Shown: positions 40,961 through 50,467 of the stretch, piece after piece | How the letters are laid out: each line of letters starts with the position of its first letter | How positions within the stretch are numbered: the stretch's first letter is position 1 | Position numbers and translations under genes: made by a program | The notes under the pieces: generated by a model | Seen by the model: the letters and a program-made list of their open reading frames with translations, nothing else | What the model was told of the DNA's origin: nothing | Databases searched by the model: none | Source of the DNA: Lutibacter sp. HS1-25 | GTDB lineage: Bacteria > Bacteroidota > Bacteroidia > Flavobacteriales > Flavobacteriaceae | Direction: 5' to 3' | DNA: 64,000 nucleotides | Assembly: GCF_004121075.1 (NCBI RefSeq) | Contig: NZ_RHLN01000137.1 | Location: 1 to 64,000 of the forward strand

Positions 40961-42904
40961 ATGAAAAGAAGTTTTTTATTTTTATTAGTATTATTATCAT
41001 TTACAATTTCCCAAGCTCAAATTTATAATCCTGTAAAATGGACAACTTCTGTCGAGAAATTATCTGATACAGAATATAAATTAATTTCAAAGGCTTCTAT
41101 AGATGCTGGTTGGCATTTATATTCACAATCTGTTCCTGAAAACGGGCCAAGCCCAACTGCATTTTTATATGATGATGGAGGAGGTAATTTCAAAATAAAA
41201 GGAAACACTTCTGAAGAAGAAGGGCATACAGTTGATGATCCTGTTTTTGAAATGAAGATTAAGTATTTTGAAAATACAGCTGTTTTTGAGCAAACTATTG
41301 AAATTGTTAAAGACATTACTAGTGTTGATGCTTTTGTTGAATTTATGGTTTGTGATGATACTAAATGCTTACCGCCAACTGAAGTAGAATTGGTATTTAA
41401 TATTACCGAAAATAAAAAAGAAGCAACAACAATAGTCACTAAATCAACTTCAAAAGAATCAAATAAAAGTCTTTGGGCAATTTTCTTTATAGCTTTTCTT
41501 TCGGGTTTTGCAGCATTGTTAACACCTTGTGTATTTCCAATGATACCTATGACGGTAAGTTTTTTTACAAAACAAAGTAAAAACAAAGCTGCAGGTATAA
41601 AAAATGCGATTATTTACGGTGTATCAATTATGGTTATTTACGTTTTGTTAGGTACACTTGTTAGTTTAATTTTTGGAGCAGATGCCTTAAATGCGCTTTC
41701 AACCAATGTTTGGTTTAATCTTGTATTTTTTATATTGTTAATTGTATTTGCTGTTTCGTTTTTAGGAGCATTTGAAATTATGCTTCCAAATTCTTGGGCA
41801 AATAAAGTAGATAGTCAGGCAGATAGAGGTGGAATAATTGGAATTTTCTTTATGGCATTAGCCTTGGCAATTGTTTCGTTTTCTTGTACAGGTCCAATTG
41901 TTGGTACTTTATTAGTTGAAGCAGCGGGGGGTGGAAATCAAATCGGACCAATTATTGGGATGTTAGGTTTTTCATTGGCATTGGCAATTCCTTTTGCATT
42001 ATTTGCAGCATTTCCAGGATGGTTAAATTCGTTGCCAAAATCTGGTGGGTGGTTAAATACTGTAAAAGTAGTTTTAGGGTTTTTAGAATTAGCATTGGCT
42101 TTTAAATTTTTATCAAATGCCGATTTGGTATTGCAATTACATTGGTTAGAACGCGAAGTGTTTATTGCAATATGGATTGCTATTTTTGGGGTTTTAGCCT
42201 TGTATTTCTTTGGAAAAATACAATTACCACATGATTCACCTTTAACACATATTTCCGTAGGGAGATTAGGTTTAGGATTGTTATCGTTAACCTTTACCTT
42301 TTATATGATTCCTGGTCTTTGGGGAGCACCACTAAATTTAATCAGTGCTTTTCCGCCAGCACAACATTATAGTGAAGCGCCTTATGGTGTTGGATTTACA
42401 AAATTGAGTAACGACTTAGTAATAAACGGCACTGAAACTAAAATTCCTGAAGGTGCACATTTAATGGCTCCGCATAATATTTTGGCTTTTAACGATTACG
42501 ATTTAGGTGTTGCGTATGCCAAAAAAGTAAACAAACCTATTTTGATTGATTTTACAGGACATGCTTGTGTAAATTGTAGAAAAATGGAACAAAATGTATG
42601 GGTGAAAGATGAAATTTTACCTATTTTAAGAAACGATGTAGTGTTGATTTCTTTATATGTTGATGATAAGAGACCTTTACCAAACAATGAAGAGTTAGAT
42701 TCAAAATTATATCCAGGTAAAAAGTTAAAATATATTGGTCAAAAGTGGAGTGAGCTACAAACCATTAAATACAAAACAAATTCACAACCTTTTTATGTGT
42801 TGATGGATTTAAATGAAGAAAAATTAAATGAGCCAGCAGCTTATACTCCAAATGTTGATGAATATCTCGAATGGTTAAATGAAGGTATTTTAAACTTTAA
42901 ATAA
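40961..42904 (+). CDS. dsbD: Thiol:disulfide interchange protein DsbD
   Basis: A 647-residue protein of three modules. The alpha domain (about 20-150) has the CDDTKC pair. The central multi-pass membrane domain starts LLTPCVFPMIPMTVSFF near residue 188 and later has FSCTGPIVG, the two redox cysteines. The C-terminal thioredoxin domain has GHACVNCRKME (C536/C539) and SQPFYVLM. DsbD carries electrons from cytoplasmic thioredoxin to the periplasm. It would feed the CPPC, CAPC and CGPC proteins encoded around it. It lies 12 bp after its own duplicated N-terminal domain gene. Confidence 0.95.
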   Translation: MKRSFLFLLVLLSFTISQAQIYNPVKWTTSVEKLSDTEYKLISKASIDAGWHLYSQSVPENGPSPTAFLYDDGGGNFKIKGNTSEEEGHTVDDPVFEMKIKYFENTAVFEQTIEIVKDITSVDAFVEFMVCDDTKCLPPTEVELVFNITENKKEATTIVTKSTSKESNKSLWAIFFIAFLSGFAALLTPCVFPMIPMTVSFFTKQSKNKAAGIKNAIIYGVSIMVIYVLLGTLVSLIFGADALNALSTNVWFNLVFFILLIVFAVSFLGAFEIMLPNSWANKVDSQADRGGIIGIFFMALALAIVSFSCTGPIVGTLLVEAAGGGNQIGPIIGMLGFSLALAIPFALFAAFPGWLNSLPKSGGWLNTVKVVLGFLELALAFKFLSNADLVLQLHWLEREVFIAIWIAIFGVLALYFFGKIQLPHDSPLTHISVGRLGLGLLSLTFTFYMIPGLWGAPLNLISAFPPAQHYSEAPYGVGFTKLSNDLVINGTETKIPEGAHLMAPHNILAFNDYDLGVAYAKKVNKPILIDFTGHACVNCRKMEQNVWVKDEILPILRNDVVLISLYVDDKRPLPNNEELDSKLYPGKKLKYIGQKWSELQTIKYKTNSQPFYVLMDLNEEKLNEPAAYTPNVDEYLEWLNEGILNFK

Positions 42905-42946
42905 ATTGAAGTTGTAATATTTTAGTATAAATTTTAAAATATAAAA

Positions 42947-44113
42947 ATGAAACAAAAAGTACAGTTAATATTTTTGGCAATCAGTTTAATGTTTGCCAAT
43001 TTAGTAAGTGCACAAAAAAATATAGAGGTGCCTTTTTATACCAAAGGACCTTTAATGTATGTTAATGTTGAATTAGGAGGTGAATATTGTACTTTTTTGT
43101 TTGATACAGGTGCAAGTAATAGTATTATATCTATAGAATTTGCAAAAAGGTTGGGTATAAACTTAGATAAAGAAACCCACGTACGTAGTTTTGGTGGTGT
43201 CCAAAATGCTTATGATATTGTAATTCCAGAATTAAAGCTTGGAGCATATACTAGACAAAATGTAAAAGCAATGGCCATTCCCAATGTAACTTCAGGTCAA
43301 GGTGATTATGTAGGTGTTATTGGCGCTGAATTTCTGAAAAACATGGTTTTAAATATTGATTATGAAAGAGGGGTAATGACTTTCGGATCAAAAGTAAAAG
43401 TAGATAAAAATAAAAGTGTAAAAATACCAATGATTTTTGGAGGTGGACTTCCGCTTATTGATGTTCGATTGTTAGATCATAAGCAACATTATATTTTAGG
43501 TAAAATGATTGTTGATACAGGAGCTGATGCATACTTATTATTTAATTCTGATGCAGAAAAAAAGTATGGCTATGCAGAAAGTTTTAATCAAAAATTTGAG
43601 GATGTAACTTTCAGTCCAGCAGGACAATTTCGTACAATTTTAGGTAGAACATCTGGATTTGGAATGGGGACAATTGAAGTGGAAGGTGTGCCAATGAAGG
43701 TAATTTCACCAAATGAACATACACCAGACATGCGCAATGATGTTCTTGGTTTTATTGGCAACAAACTTTTAAGTAGATACCATATAACATTTGATGGCAT
43801 AAACAATTTACTTTATTTGACTCCAAATAGTATTGCTAATGCACCTACGTATGCAAATTTGGTTGGGTTTCGATTTATGGCAAATAGAGATAGGAATTTT
43901 GTATTAATGCAAATTGTTGAAAACGGTACAGCTGATAAAGCGGGTTTAATAAATGGCGATGTAATTACAATGATTGATGGAAGAAAAGCAAGTCAAACAA
44001 ATATTGATGAATTTCTTTCATTATTTTCAACTATAGGTAATGAAATTGAAATTACTTATTCCAGAAATCAAAAGGTTTTAAAAACAACTATGGTGGTTAA
44101 TGATATATTATAA
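42947..44113 (+). CDS. Exported retropepsin-like aspartyl protease with C-terminal PDZ
   Basis: A 388-residue protein with signal peptide ending LVSAQK. Two aspartyl-protease half-domains are seen: TFLFDTGASNSII (DTG at residues 53-55) and KMIVDTGADAYLLF (near 188). Having both DTG motifs in one chain implies an internal dimer, as in pepsin-like or double retropepsin architectures. A PDZ domain follows (about 295-375: GFRFMANRDRNFVLMQIVENGTADKAGLINGDVITMIDG, cited in parts). It acts in the periplasm or at the outer membrane. It sits between dsbD and the last TlpA gene, all on one strand with short spacers. Confidence 0.88.
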   Translation: MKQKVQLIFLAISLMFANLVSAQKNIEVPFYTKGPLMYVNVELGGEYCTFLFDTGASNSIISIEFAKRLGINLDKETHVRSFGGVQNAYDIVIPELKLGAYTRQNVKAMAIPNVTSGQGDYVGVIGAEFLKNMVLNIDYERGVMTFGSKVKVDKNKSVKIPMIFGGGLPLIDVRLLDHKQHYILGKMIVDTGADAYLLFNSDAEKKYGYAESFNQKFEDVTFSPAGQFRTILGRTSGFGMGTIEVEGVPMKVISPNEHTPDMRNDVLGFIGNKLLSRYHITFDGINNLLYLTPNSIANAPTYANLVGFRFMANRDRNFVLMQIVENGTADKAGLINGDVITMIDGRKASQTNIDEFLSLFSTIGNEIEITYSRNQKVLKTTMVVNDIL

Positions 44114-44146
44114 CTGTTTTAATAAAGTTTAAAATGTAAATTAAAA

Positions 44147-45565
44147 ATGAAGGATAAAATACAACAAAATATTATAAAAGGAATTGTTATTGTAGCAGTA
44201 GTTTTACTAACCTTGGGTTTTCAAAGCTTACCTAATAACAACAATAAGGTTACAATTAAAGGAACTACTTTAGTAAAAGGTGATAAATTTGAATTGATAT
44301 ACAATACATTTAATTTTTCCTTTAATTATGGTGAGTTTGCAATTCAGGAAGATGGCAGTTTTAATGGTGAAATTTTTATTTCTGAACCTGTTTTTGGTAA
44401 AGCTAGAATTATAAATGACAGACGAACCGTTAAAATATTTCCTTTGTTTATTAAGCCAGGATCTTCAATTGAACTCAATATAAGTGAAAATGAAGTAGAG
44501 TATAAAGGTGAATTGAAAAATGAAAATGAGTTTTTTAAAAAATTTGAAATAGAAGTTACAATGGGTACGTTTAAGTACTACAACTCTACTAATTTTGATG
44601 ATTTTACAATTTTAGATGCGTTAAATGAAAAAAATAAGGCTATACTTTCTGAAACGCAACTTGATGAAGAATTTAAACAATATGTAGCTTCTTGGTTAAA
44701 TTATTCATATCAATCAATCAAATACAGAATTATTGCAAAAGCTGATGTAAATAATTTAGATTTACCTAATGAGGTTATTAATTTTATAACAGAAACAAGC
44801 TATGATAAGTTTAGCTCTTCAGCCATATTGGGTGTACAAGATTGGAGGAGTTTTTTAGATAACTATTTTAAGGTTCAAAATAAATATATTAAAAGTAATT
44901 CAATAAAATTATATGACCGTTTTGTGCAGATTGAAAATACTTTTATAAAAGATCGTTACGCTTTATATCTTGTTAATAGTTTAGTAAATTTAAGAACTGG
45001 TATGGATGGAACTTGTAGAAAACAAGTTGAAAGCATCTCATCTTTTGTGAAATATCCACAAACAAAAAAAAGTTTAGATTCGTTGTATAGTCAGCTTTCT
45101 AAATACGAATCAGAATACAAACATTTATTAAAAGGCAAACCTGCTCCAGGATTTACATTTGAAGATGTAAATGGTAAAATAGTGTCTTTAAGTGATTTTA
45201 AAGGAAAGTATGTTTTTCTAGATGTATGGAATATTTACTGCGGGCCATGTATTGCACAAATACCTTATATTAAAAAATACGAAGAGGAATTGAAAGATGA
45301 AAATATTGCATTTATTGCGGTTTCTTGCGATAGGCAAAAAGAAAAACAAAAGTGGAAAGATTTTGTGATTAAAAAAGAAATGGTTGGACACCAGTTAATT
45401 ATGGATAACGGAAGAGATTCAGATTTTTTGATAGATTACAATATCAAAGGTTTTCCAACATTTATAGTTATTGATCCTGAAGGGAATATGGTAGATTACA
45501 AATTCTTATTACCAGAAAATAAAGAATTCTTCCCAACTTTACTTAATATTATCAAATCAGATTAA
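44147..45565 (+). CDS. TlpA-family thiol-disulfide oxidoreductase (CGPC)
   Basis: A 472-residue protein with an N-terminal hydrophobic segment (GIVIVAVVLLTLGFQSL) that acts as a signal or anchor. Residues about 30-330 are the beta-plus-helical extension also seen in the TlpA gene at 35216. The thioredoxin domain has GFTFEDVNGKIVSLSDFKGK and active site IYCGPCIAQIPYI (C365/C368), then GFPTFIVIDPEGN. CGPC favours a reducing role. The two TlpA proteins here look like paralogs by architecture. It ends the redox/protease block; a terminator follows at 45615-45650. Confidence 0.9.
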   Translation: MKDKIQQNIIKGIVIVAVVLLTLGFQSLPNNNNKVTIKGTTLVKGDKFELIYNTFNFSFNYGEFAIQEDGSFNGEIFISEPVFGKARIINDRRTVKIFPLFIKPGSSIELNISENEVEYKGELKNENEFFKKFEIEVTMGTFKYYNSTNFDDFTILDALNEKNKAILSETQLDEEFKQYVASWLNYSYQSIKYRIIAKADVNNLDLPNEVINFITETSYDKFSSSAILGVQDWRSFLDNYFKVQNKYIKSNSIKLYDRFVQIENTFIKDRYALYLVNSLVNLRTGMDGTCRKQVESISSFVKYPQTKKSLDSLYSQLSKYESEYKHLLKGKPAPGFTFEDVNGKIVSLSDFKGKYVFLDVWNIYCGPCIAQIPYIKKYEEELKDENIAFIAVSCDRQKEKQKWKDFVIKKEMVGHQLIMDNGRDSDFLIDYNIKGFPTFIVIDPEGNMVDYKFLLPENKEFFPTLLNIIKSD

Positions 45566-45614
45566 GAGTTTTTTGTAAATAGAAGTTTAAATTCAACACA
45601 ATAAGATTTATAAT

Positions 45615-45650
45615 AAAAAAGCCCTAATTACTTGTAATTAAGGCTTTTTT
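45615..45650. terminator. Bidirectional terminator between the TlpA gene and tmRNA
   Basis: AAAAAAGCC...TAATTA pairs with TAATTA...GGCTTTTTT, with T-runs on both strands. It serves the TlpA gene (+) and ssrA (-). Confidence 0.85.
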
Positions 45651-45661
45651 ATTATGAATAG

Positions 45662-46052
45662 TGGAGACGCCGGGAATCGAACCCGGGTCCAAACAAGCAA
45701 CCAAAGTACTTTCTACATGTTTAGTTTTCGTTTGATTTTTGTCTTAAAGCTGACCGAAAACAGCCTACTTAAAGCTTAGCTTCTTAAGTTTCAAAACACC
45801 CCCAAAGCTTAGGTGTTTCTATGTTAACTTTTACGATGCCTCTATATTGACCGCCGCTAACCAAGGCTTTCAAGAGACATTTAGCTTGCACACCTAGTGT
45901 GCCGAGGCTTATCCTACTGTGATTCGGATTAAGCAGCTAAAGCGTAGTTATCTTCGCCGTTTAAATAGTTGAAATTGAGATTTACGAGTGCTATTTCATT
46001 ACTCGACATGCTTATAGTTTAATTGACCTTGCAGTCAAAACCAGTCGTCCCC
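45662..46052 (-). ncRNA. ssrA: Transfer-messenger RNA (tmRNA)
   Basis: The minus strand starts GGGGACGACTGGTTTTGACT and ends GGTTCGATTCCCGGCGTCTCCA, the two ends pairing as a tRNA-like acceptor (GGGGACG/CGTCTCC). The resume codon GGC opens a tag frame GEDNYALAA-stop at 45929-45958, of the Bacteroidota GExNYALAA type. CCA is not encoded. The length of 391 nt is normal. It rescues stalled ribosomes and tags nascent proteins. A terminator lies at 45615-45650 and a TAnnTTTG box at 46086-46093. Confidence 0.97.
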
Positions 46053-46085
46053 AATAAGTCAAAGAGCTAAATTCTTTAAAGAACG

Positions 46086-46093
46086 CAAATGTA
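46086..46093 (-). promoter_or_regulatory. -7 box of the ssrA promoter
   Basis: The minus strand reads TACATTTG (TAnnTTTG), 34 bp before the mature tmRNA 5' end. A short 5' leader would be processed off. Confidence 0.5.
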
Positions 46094-46173
46094 TAAAAAA
46101 TCTAATACATATTTAGTTGTCTGTTTCTTTAATTCACAATATCTTAGTAGCAACATTTATACCACTTTGAATT

Positions 46174-47376
46174 ATGAAATTAGGAATCATCAAAGAGCGT
46201 AAAAATCCGCCAGATCGTCGTGTAGTTCTTAGTCCTTCGGCTTGTGAAAAAATGTTATCACTTTATCCTGAGCTAATTATTAAAGTTGAAAGTTCAAGTG
46301 ATCGTTTTTTTACTGATGAAGATTATATAAGTAAAGGTATTGAAGTGGTAAACGATGTTTCGGATTGCGATGTTTTACTAGGCGTAAAAGAGGTGCCTGT
46401 TGAATATTTAATTCCAAATAAAAAGTATTTTTTCTTTTCTCATACCATAAAAAAGCAAGTTCACAATCGCAAATTATTACAAGCTATTTTATTAAAAAAT
46501 ATTGAGTTTTACGATCACGAACTTATTGTAAATCAAAAAGGTCAACGTTTGGTAGCCTTTGGAAAGTACGCTGGTATAGTTGGTACATATAATGCATTTA
46601 GAACTTATGGTTTAAAGTACAATTTGTTTCAACTGCCCAAAGCATCTCAATTACAAGATAAGCAGATGCTAGTTTCTGAGCTTCAAAAAATAAAGCTACC
46701 CAATATTAAAATAGTTTTAACAGGTAAAGGCAGGGTTGGTAAAAGTGCAAAAGAAATGTTGGAAAGTATAGATTTGCGTGAAGTTTCGGTTGATGAATTT
46801 TTGAATAAAACTTTTAATGAACCAGTTTATACTCAAATAGATGTGTTGGATTATAATAAGCGTAAAGATGGAAAGGTGATGGGCGAACTTGATTTTTTTA
46901 CAAATCCTACTGAATACAAAAGTGATTTTATGCGTTTTGCTAAAGTGGCAGAGATGTACATTGTTTGTCATTTCTACGGAAGTGGCTCTCCATTTATTTT
47001 TACAAATGAAGATGCTAAAAATAAAAATTTCAACATAAAAGTGGTGGCAGATATAAGTTGTGATATAAACGGACCTGTGGCTTCAACCATACGATCTTCA
47101 ACAATTCAGAATCCTATTTATGGTTACGATCCAATTACAGCAAAAGAGGTCGATTTTAAAAATAATAACGCAATAGCTGTAATGGCAGTTGATAATTTGC
47201 CTTGCGAATTGCCAAAAGATGCTTCAGAAGGTTTTGGCCAAAGTTTTATGGAAAATGTAATTCCAGCATTTTTTAACAACGATAAAGATGGTATTCTTTT
47301 TAGAGCAAGAATGACCCAAAATGGAAAATTAACCCCACGTTTTAACTATTTACAAGATTTTATTGATGGAAAATAA
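46174..47376 (+). CDS. Saccharopine/alanine-dehydrogenase-like NAD(P)-dependent oxidoreductase
   Basis: A 400-residue protein with the AlaDh/PNT N-terminal domain (MKLGIIKERKNPPDRRVVLSP, FFFSHTIKKQ, FYDHELIVNQKGQRLVAFGKYAGIVG split in sequence). The Rossmann domain contains IKIVLTGKGRVGKSAKEML near residue 180. The C-terminal part has VVADISCDINGPVASTIRSST and the family's PCELPKDASEGFG. It resembles NAD-dependent, lysine-forming saccharopine dehydrogenase and related flavobacterial enzymes. The actual substrate is uncertain; lysine or another amino acid is probable. The next gene overlaps its end by 11 bp. Confidence 0.82.
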   Translation: MKLGIIKERKNPPDRRVVLSPSACEKMLSLYPELIIKVESSSDRFFTDEDYISKGIEVVNDVSDCDVLLGVKEVPVEYLIPNKKYFFFSHTIKKQVHNRKLLQAILLKNIEFYDHELIVNQKGQRLVAFGKYAGIVGTYNAFRTYGLKYNLFQLPKASQLQDKQMLVSELQKIKLPNIKIVLTGKGRVGKSAKEMLESIDLREVSVDEFLNKTFNEPVYTQIDVLDYNKRKDGKVMGELDFFTNPTEYKSDFMRFAKVAEMYIVCHFYGSGSPFIFTNEDAKNKNFNIKVVADISCDINGPVASTIRSSTIQNPIYGYDPITAKEVDFKNNNAIAVMAVDNLPCELPKDASEGFGQSFMENVIPAFFNNDKDGILFRARMTQNGKLTPRFNYLQDFIDGK

Positions 47377-47587
47377 ACAACATCAACAACTTATTAAGTT
47401 GGCAAATACCAAAATGCCTTATGGAAAATATAAAGGAAGGTTTTTAATAGATTTACCCGAACATTATATAGTATGGTATAATAGTAAAGGGTTTCCATCA
47501 GGTACTTTTGGAGATCAATTACGATTGATTTACGAAATTAAATTAAACGGATTGGAAGATTTAGTGCGAAAATTAAAAGAAACCTAG
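47366..47587 (+). CDS. DUF3820-family small protein
   Basis: A 73-residue protein with the DUF3820 pattern MPYGKYKGRFLIDLPEHYIVWY near residues 17-38, then FGDQLRLIYEIKLNGLEDLV. The family is small, widespread and uncharacterised, sometimes called quorum-regulated virulence factor by annotation transfer; nothing here supports that role. I chose ATG 47366 over a TTG one codon earlier. It overlaps the preceding dehydrogenase gene by 11 bp in another frame, so the two are cotranscribed and probably coupled. The 263-bp stretch after it holds no recognised element. Confidence 0.85.
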   Translation: MENKQHQQLIKLANTKMPYGKYKGRFLIDLPEHYIVWYNSKGFPSGTFGDQLRLIYEIKLNGLEDLVRKLKET

Positions 47588-47850
47588 TCTTTGTTTTGTT
47601 TGTATTTATAGGTTTATAAACAATATATCTAAAAGATAATTGCTAAAATATTTTAAAATAAAAGTAGCTGAAAGTTTGACTTCTAAATTTAAGAATTACT
47701 TATTTGAAGTAGCAAGAAAATAATTAAAAAAAGTTGAATAACTTTTCAACATCAAAATGTTAATTATTAATTGGTGTAAAAGACGATTCGGTTTTAAATA
47801 TTCAATAATTTTATTTTTTGAAAAATTAATCAATTATAAACCAATTAAAA

Positions 47851-50403
47851 ATGACAGAAGAGTTAGTGTTTCCGAAAATTTACGATTATAATGAGGTGTT
47901 AGAGAGTTGTTTAGCTTATTTTAAAGGTGATGAGTTAGCTGCGACCACTTGGATGAATAAATATGCGGTAAAAACTAAAAAGGGAGAGTATTTAGAAGCT
48001 ACACCTGATCAAATGCATAAAAGAATGGCCAAAGAGTTTGGTCGTATTGAAAAGCATTATGAAGGGAAAGAATTAAGTGTAGAAGGACTGTCTGATTATG
48101 GTAAGAATCGTAAATTTTTATCAGAAGATAAGATTTATGATTTGTTTAAAGATTTTAAATATATCATTCCTCAAGGAAGTGTAATGTCTTCTTTAGGAAA
48201 CAACAATGTAATTGCATCATTATCAAACTGTGTGGTAATTCCACCAGTGTATGATTCTTACGGAGGTATTTTTCATACAGATGAGCAATTGGCACAATTA
48301 TTTAAACGCCGTTGTGGTGTTGGGGTAGATTTATCAAATTTACGTCCACGTGGCGCGCAAGTTTCTAATTCTGCAGGTTCAACTACTGGGGCGGTTTCAT
48401 TTATGGATCGTTTTTCAAATACCACGCGTGAAGTTGCTCAAAATGGTAGAAGAGGAGCTTTAATGTTAACAATGGATATTGCTCATCCTGATGTTGAAGA
48501 GTTTGTAACAGTTAAGCAAGATTTGTCAAAAGTAACAGGTGCTAATATTAGTTTGCGTTTGTCTGATGAATTTATGATGGCTGTTGTAAATGATGAAGAT
48601 TATACCCTACGTTGGCCAGTTGATAGTAAAAAACCAACTTATACCAAAACAATTAAAGCAAAAGAATTGTGGGAAACAATTATTAAATGTGCTCACAATA
48701 CAGCTGAACCGGGTCTAATTTTTTGGGATCGTCAACATTATTATTCAACATCTTCAATTTATCCTGGATTTAAAAATAGTTCAACAAATCCTTGTTCAGA
48801 AATTGCAATGCAAGGTGGTGATAGCTGTCGTTTAATTGCAATTAATTTATACAGTTTTGTAAACAATCCTTTTGCTGAAAATGCATCTTTTGATTTTGAA
48901 AAATTCTACAAAGTAGTGTATGAATCACAACGTTTAATGGACGATTTAGTAGATTTAGAGCTAGAGGCTGTAGATAAAATTTTTAATAAAATAATGCACG
49001 ATAAAGAACCTGATAGCATTAAACAAGTTGAAATTGATACTTGGAAATTGTTATATAAAACAGGTAAAAAAGGTAGAAGAACAGGTTTAGGTTTTACTGC
49101 TTTAGCTGATGCGATGGCAGCTTTGGGTAAAAAATTCGATACCGATGATTCGTTGGAAGTAATTGATGAAATTATGAAAACCAAACTTAGAGGTGAGTTT
49201 GATAGTAGTATAGATATGGCAATTACTCGTGGTAAATTTGAAGTATTTAATGCTGATATTGAAAAATATTCTGAGTTTGTACAAATGATGGAAAAAGAGT
49301 TTCCTGATGTTTATAAAAGAATGATGGTATACGGTAGAAGAAATATTTCAATCAGTACAGTTGCTCCAACAGGAAGTTTAAGCATGTTGGCGCAAACTTC
49401 TTCAGGAATTGAGCCAGTTTTCTTATTGTCTTATAAACGAAGAAGAAAAGTAAATCAAGATGATCCAAATGCTAAAATAGCGTATGTTGATGATATGGGA
49501 GATGCTTTTGAAGAGTTTGAAGTATATCATCCAAAATTAAAACAATGGATGGAAGTTACAGGAAAAACTGATATCAATGAAAGTCCGTATGCAGGTGCAA
49601 CTGCTCCAGAAATAGACTGGATGAAACGTGTTGAAATGCAGGCTATGGTTCAAAAATACACAACACATTCAATTAGTTCAACAATTAATTTGGCAAGTGA
49701 TGTAACTGTTGATTTGGTTGGGGATATTTATATTGAGTCATGGAAACAAGGCTTAAAAGGAATTACAGTTTATAGAGATGGTTCTCGTAGTGGAATTTTA
49801 GTTGCAAGTGACGAAAAAACAAAAGAGAAAAAACTTGGCGATTGTTTTGCTGAAACTATTTTCCCTAAAAGACCAAAGAAAATTGAAGCAAAAGTAGTTC
49901 GTTTTCAAAATGATTACGACAAATGGGTAGCTGTTGTTGGTTTGATTAATAAAAGACCTTACGAAATATTTACAGGAAAATTAGAAGATGCATTTTTATT
50001 ACCAACTTGGTTAGAAGAAGGTTGGGTTATTAAAAATAAAGATGAAGAAGGAAATACAAGATACGATTTTCAATTTGCAGATAAACAAGGTTATAAAGTA
50101 ACTATGGAAGGTTTGTCTAGAACTTTTGATAAAGAATATTGGAATTATGCTAAATTAATATCTGGGGTGTTACGTCATGGAATGCCAATACCTTATGTAG
50201 TTGATTTGGTAAATAACTTAAATATGTACGATACCAATATCAATACTTGGAAAAATGGTATTGCACGTACCTTAAAACAATTTGTGTTAGATGGTACGCA
50301 AGCTGCAGATAAAAAATGTAATGTATGTGGTGATCCAGAGGGGTTGATTTATGAAGAGGGTTGTTTAAAGTGTAAAAACTGTGGAGATACCAAATGTGGA
50401 TAA
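47851..50403 (+). CDS. nrdJ: Adenosylcobalamin-dependent (class II) ribonucleotide reductase
   Basis: An 850-residue enzyme that reduces ribonucleotides to deoxyribonucleotides with a B12-generated thiyl radical. NVIASLSNCVVIPP and FKRRCGVGVDLSNLRPRGA mark the start of the catalytic barrel. SSTNPCSEIAMQGGDSCRLI contains the active-site region near residue 315. RRNISISTVAPTGSLSMLA follows near 500. The C-terminal tail ends with a zinc-ribbon-like CNVCGDPEGLIYEEGCLKCKNCG. Class II enzymes need neither oxygen nor a metal-radical partner subunit. No cobalamin riboswitch was recognised upstream. A terminator follows at 50427-50467. Confidence 0.94.
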   Translation: MTEELVFPKIYDYNEVLESCLAYFKGDELAATTWMNKYAVKTKKGEYLEATPDQMHKRMAKEFGRIEKHYEGKELSVEGLSDYGKNRKFLSEDKIYDLFKDFKYIIPQGSVMSSLGNNNVIASLSNCVVIPPVYDSYGGIFHTDEQLAQLFKRRCGVGVDLSNLRPRGAQVSNSAGSTTGAVSFMDRFSNTTREVAQNGRRGALMLTMDIAHPDVEEFVTVKQDLSKVTGANISLRLSDEFMMAVVNDEDYTLRWPVDSKKPTYTKTIKAKELWETIIKCAHNTAEPGLIFWDRQHYYSTSSIYPGFKNSSTNPCSEIAMQGGDSCRLIAINLYSFVNNPFAENASFDFEKFYKVVYESQRLMDDLVDLELEAVDKIFNKIMHDKEPDSIKQVEIDTWKLLYKTGKKGRRTGLGFTALADAMAALGKKFDTDDSLEVIDEIMKTKLRGEFDSSIDMAITRGKFEVFNADIEKYSEFVQMMEKEFPDVYKRMMVYGRRNISISTVAPTGSLSMLAQTSSGIEPVFLLSYKRRRKVNQDDPNAKIAYVDDMGDAFEEFEVYHPKLKQWMEVTGKTDINESPYAGATAPEIDWMKRVEMQAMVQKYTTHSISSTINLASDVTVDLVGDIYIESWKQGLKGITVYRDGSRSGILVASDEKTKEKKLGDCFAETIFPKRPKKIEAKVVRFQNDYDKWVAVVGLINKRPYEIFTGKLEDAFLLPTWLEEGWVIKNKDEEGNTRYDFQFADKQGYKVTMEGLSRTFDKEYWNYAKLISGVLRHGMPIPYVVDLVNNLNMYDTNINTWKNGIARTLKQFVLDGTQAADKKCNVCGDPEGLIYEEGCLKCKNCGDTKCG

Positions 50404-50426
50404 ATTTTAAAGTTCAATGTTAATAT

Positions 50427-50467
50427 AAAAAATCCCCTAAGAATTAAATTTCTTAGGGGATTTTTTT
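50427..50467 (+). terminator. Terminator of nrdJ
   Basis: AAAAAATCCCCTAAGAA pairs with TTCTTAGGGGATTTTTT around a 6-nt loop, with a run of seven T at the end. Confidence 0.88.

Noticed and set aside
41023-41586. Long minus-strand open frame (187 codons) opposite dsbD
   Set aside because: It lies wholly inside dsbD, which has full domain support, and its translation has no recognisable feature.
47588-47850. Cobalamin riboswitch before the B12-dependent ribonucleotide reductase
   Set aside because: No B12-box-like sequence or suitable hairpins were recognised in the 263-bp spacer.
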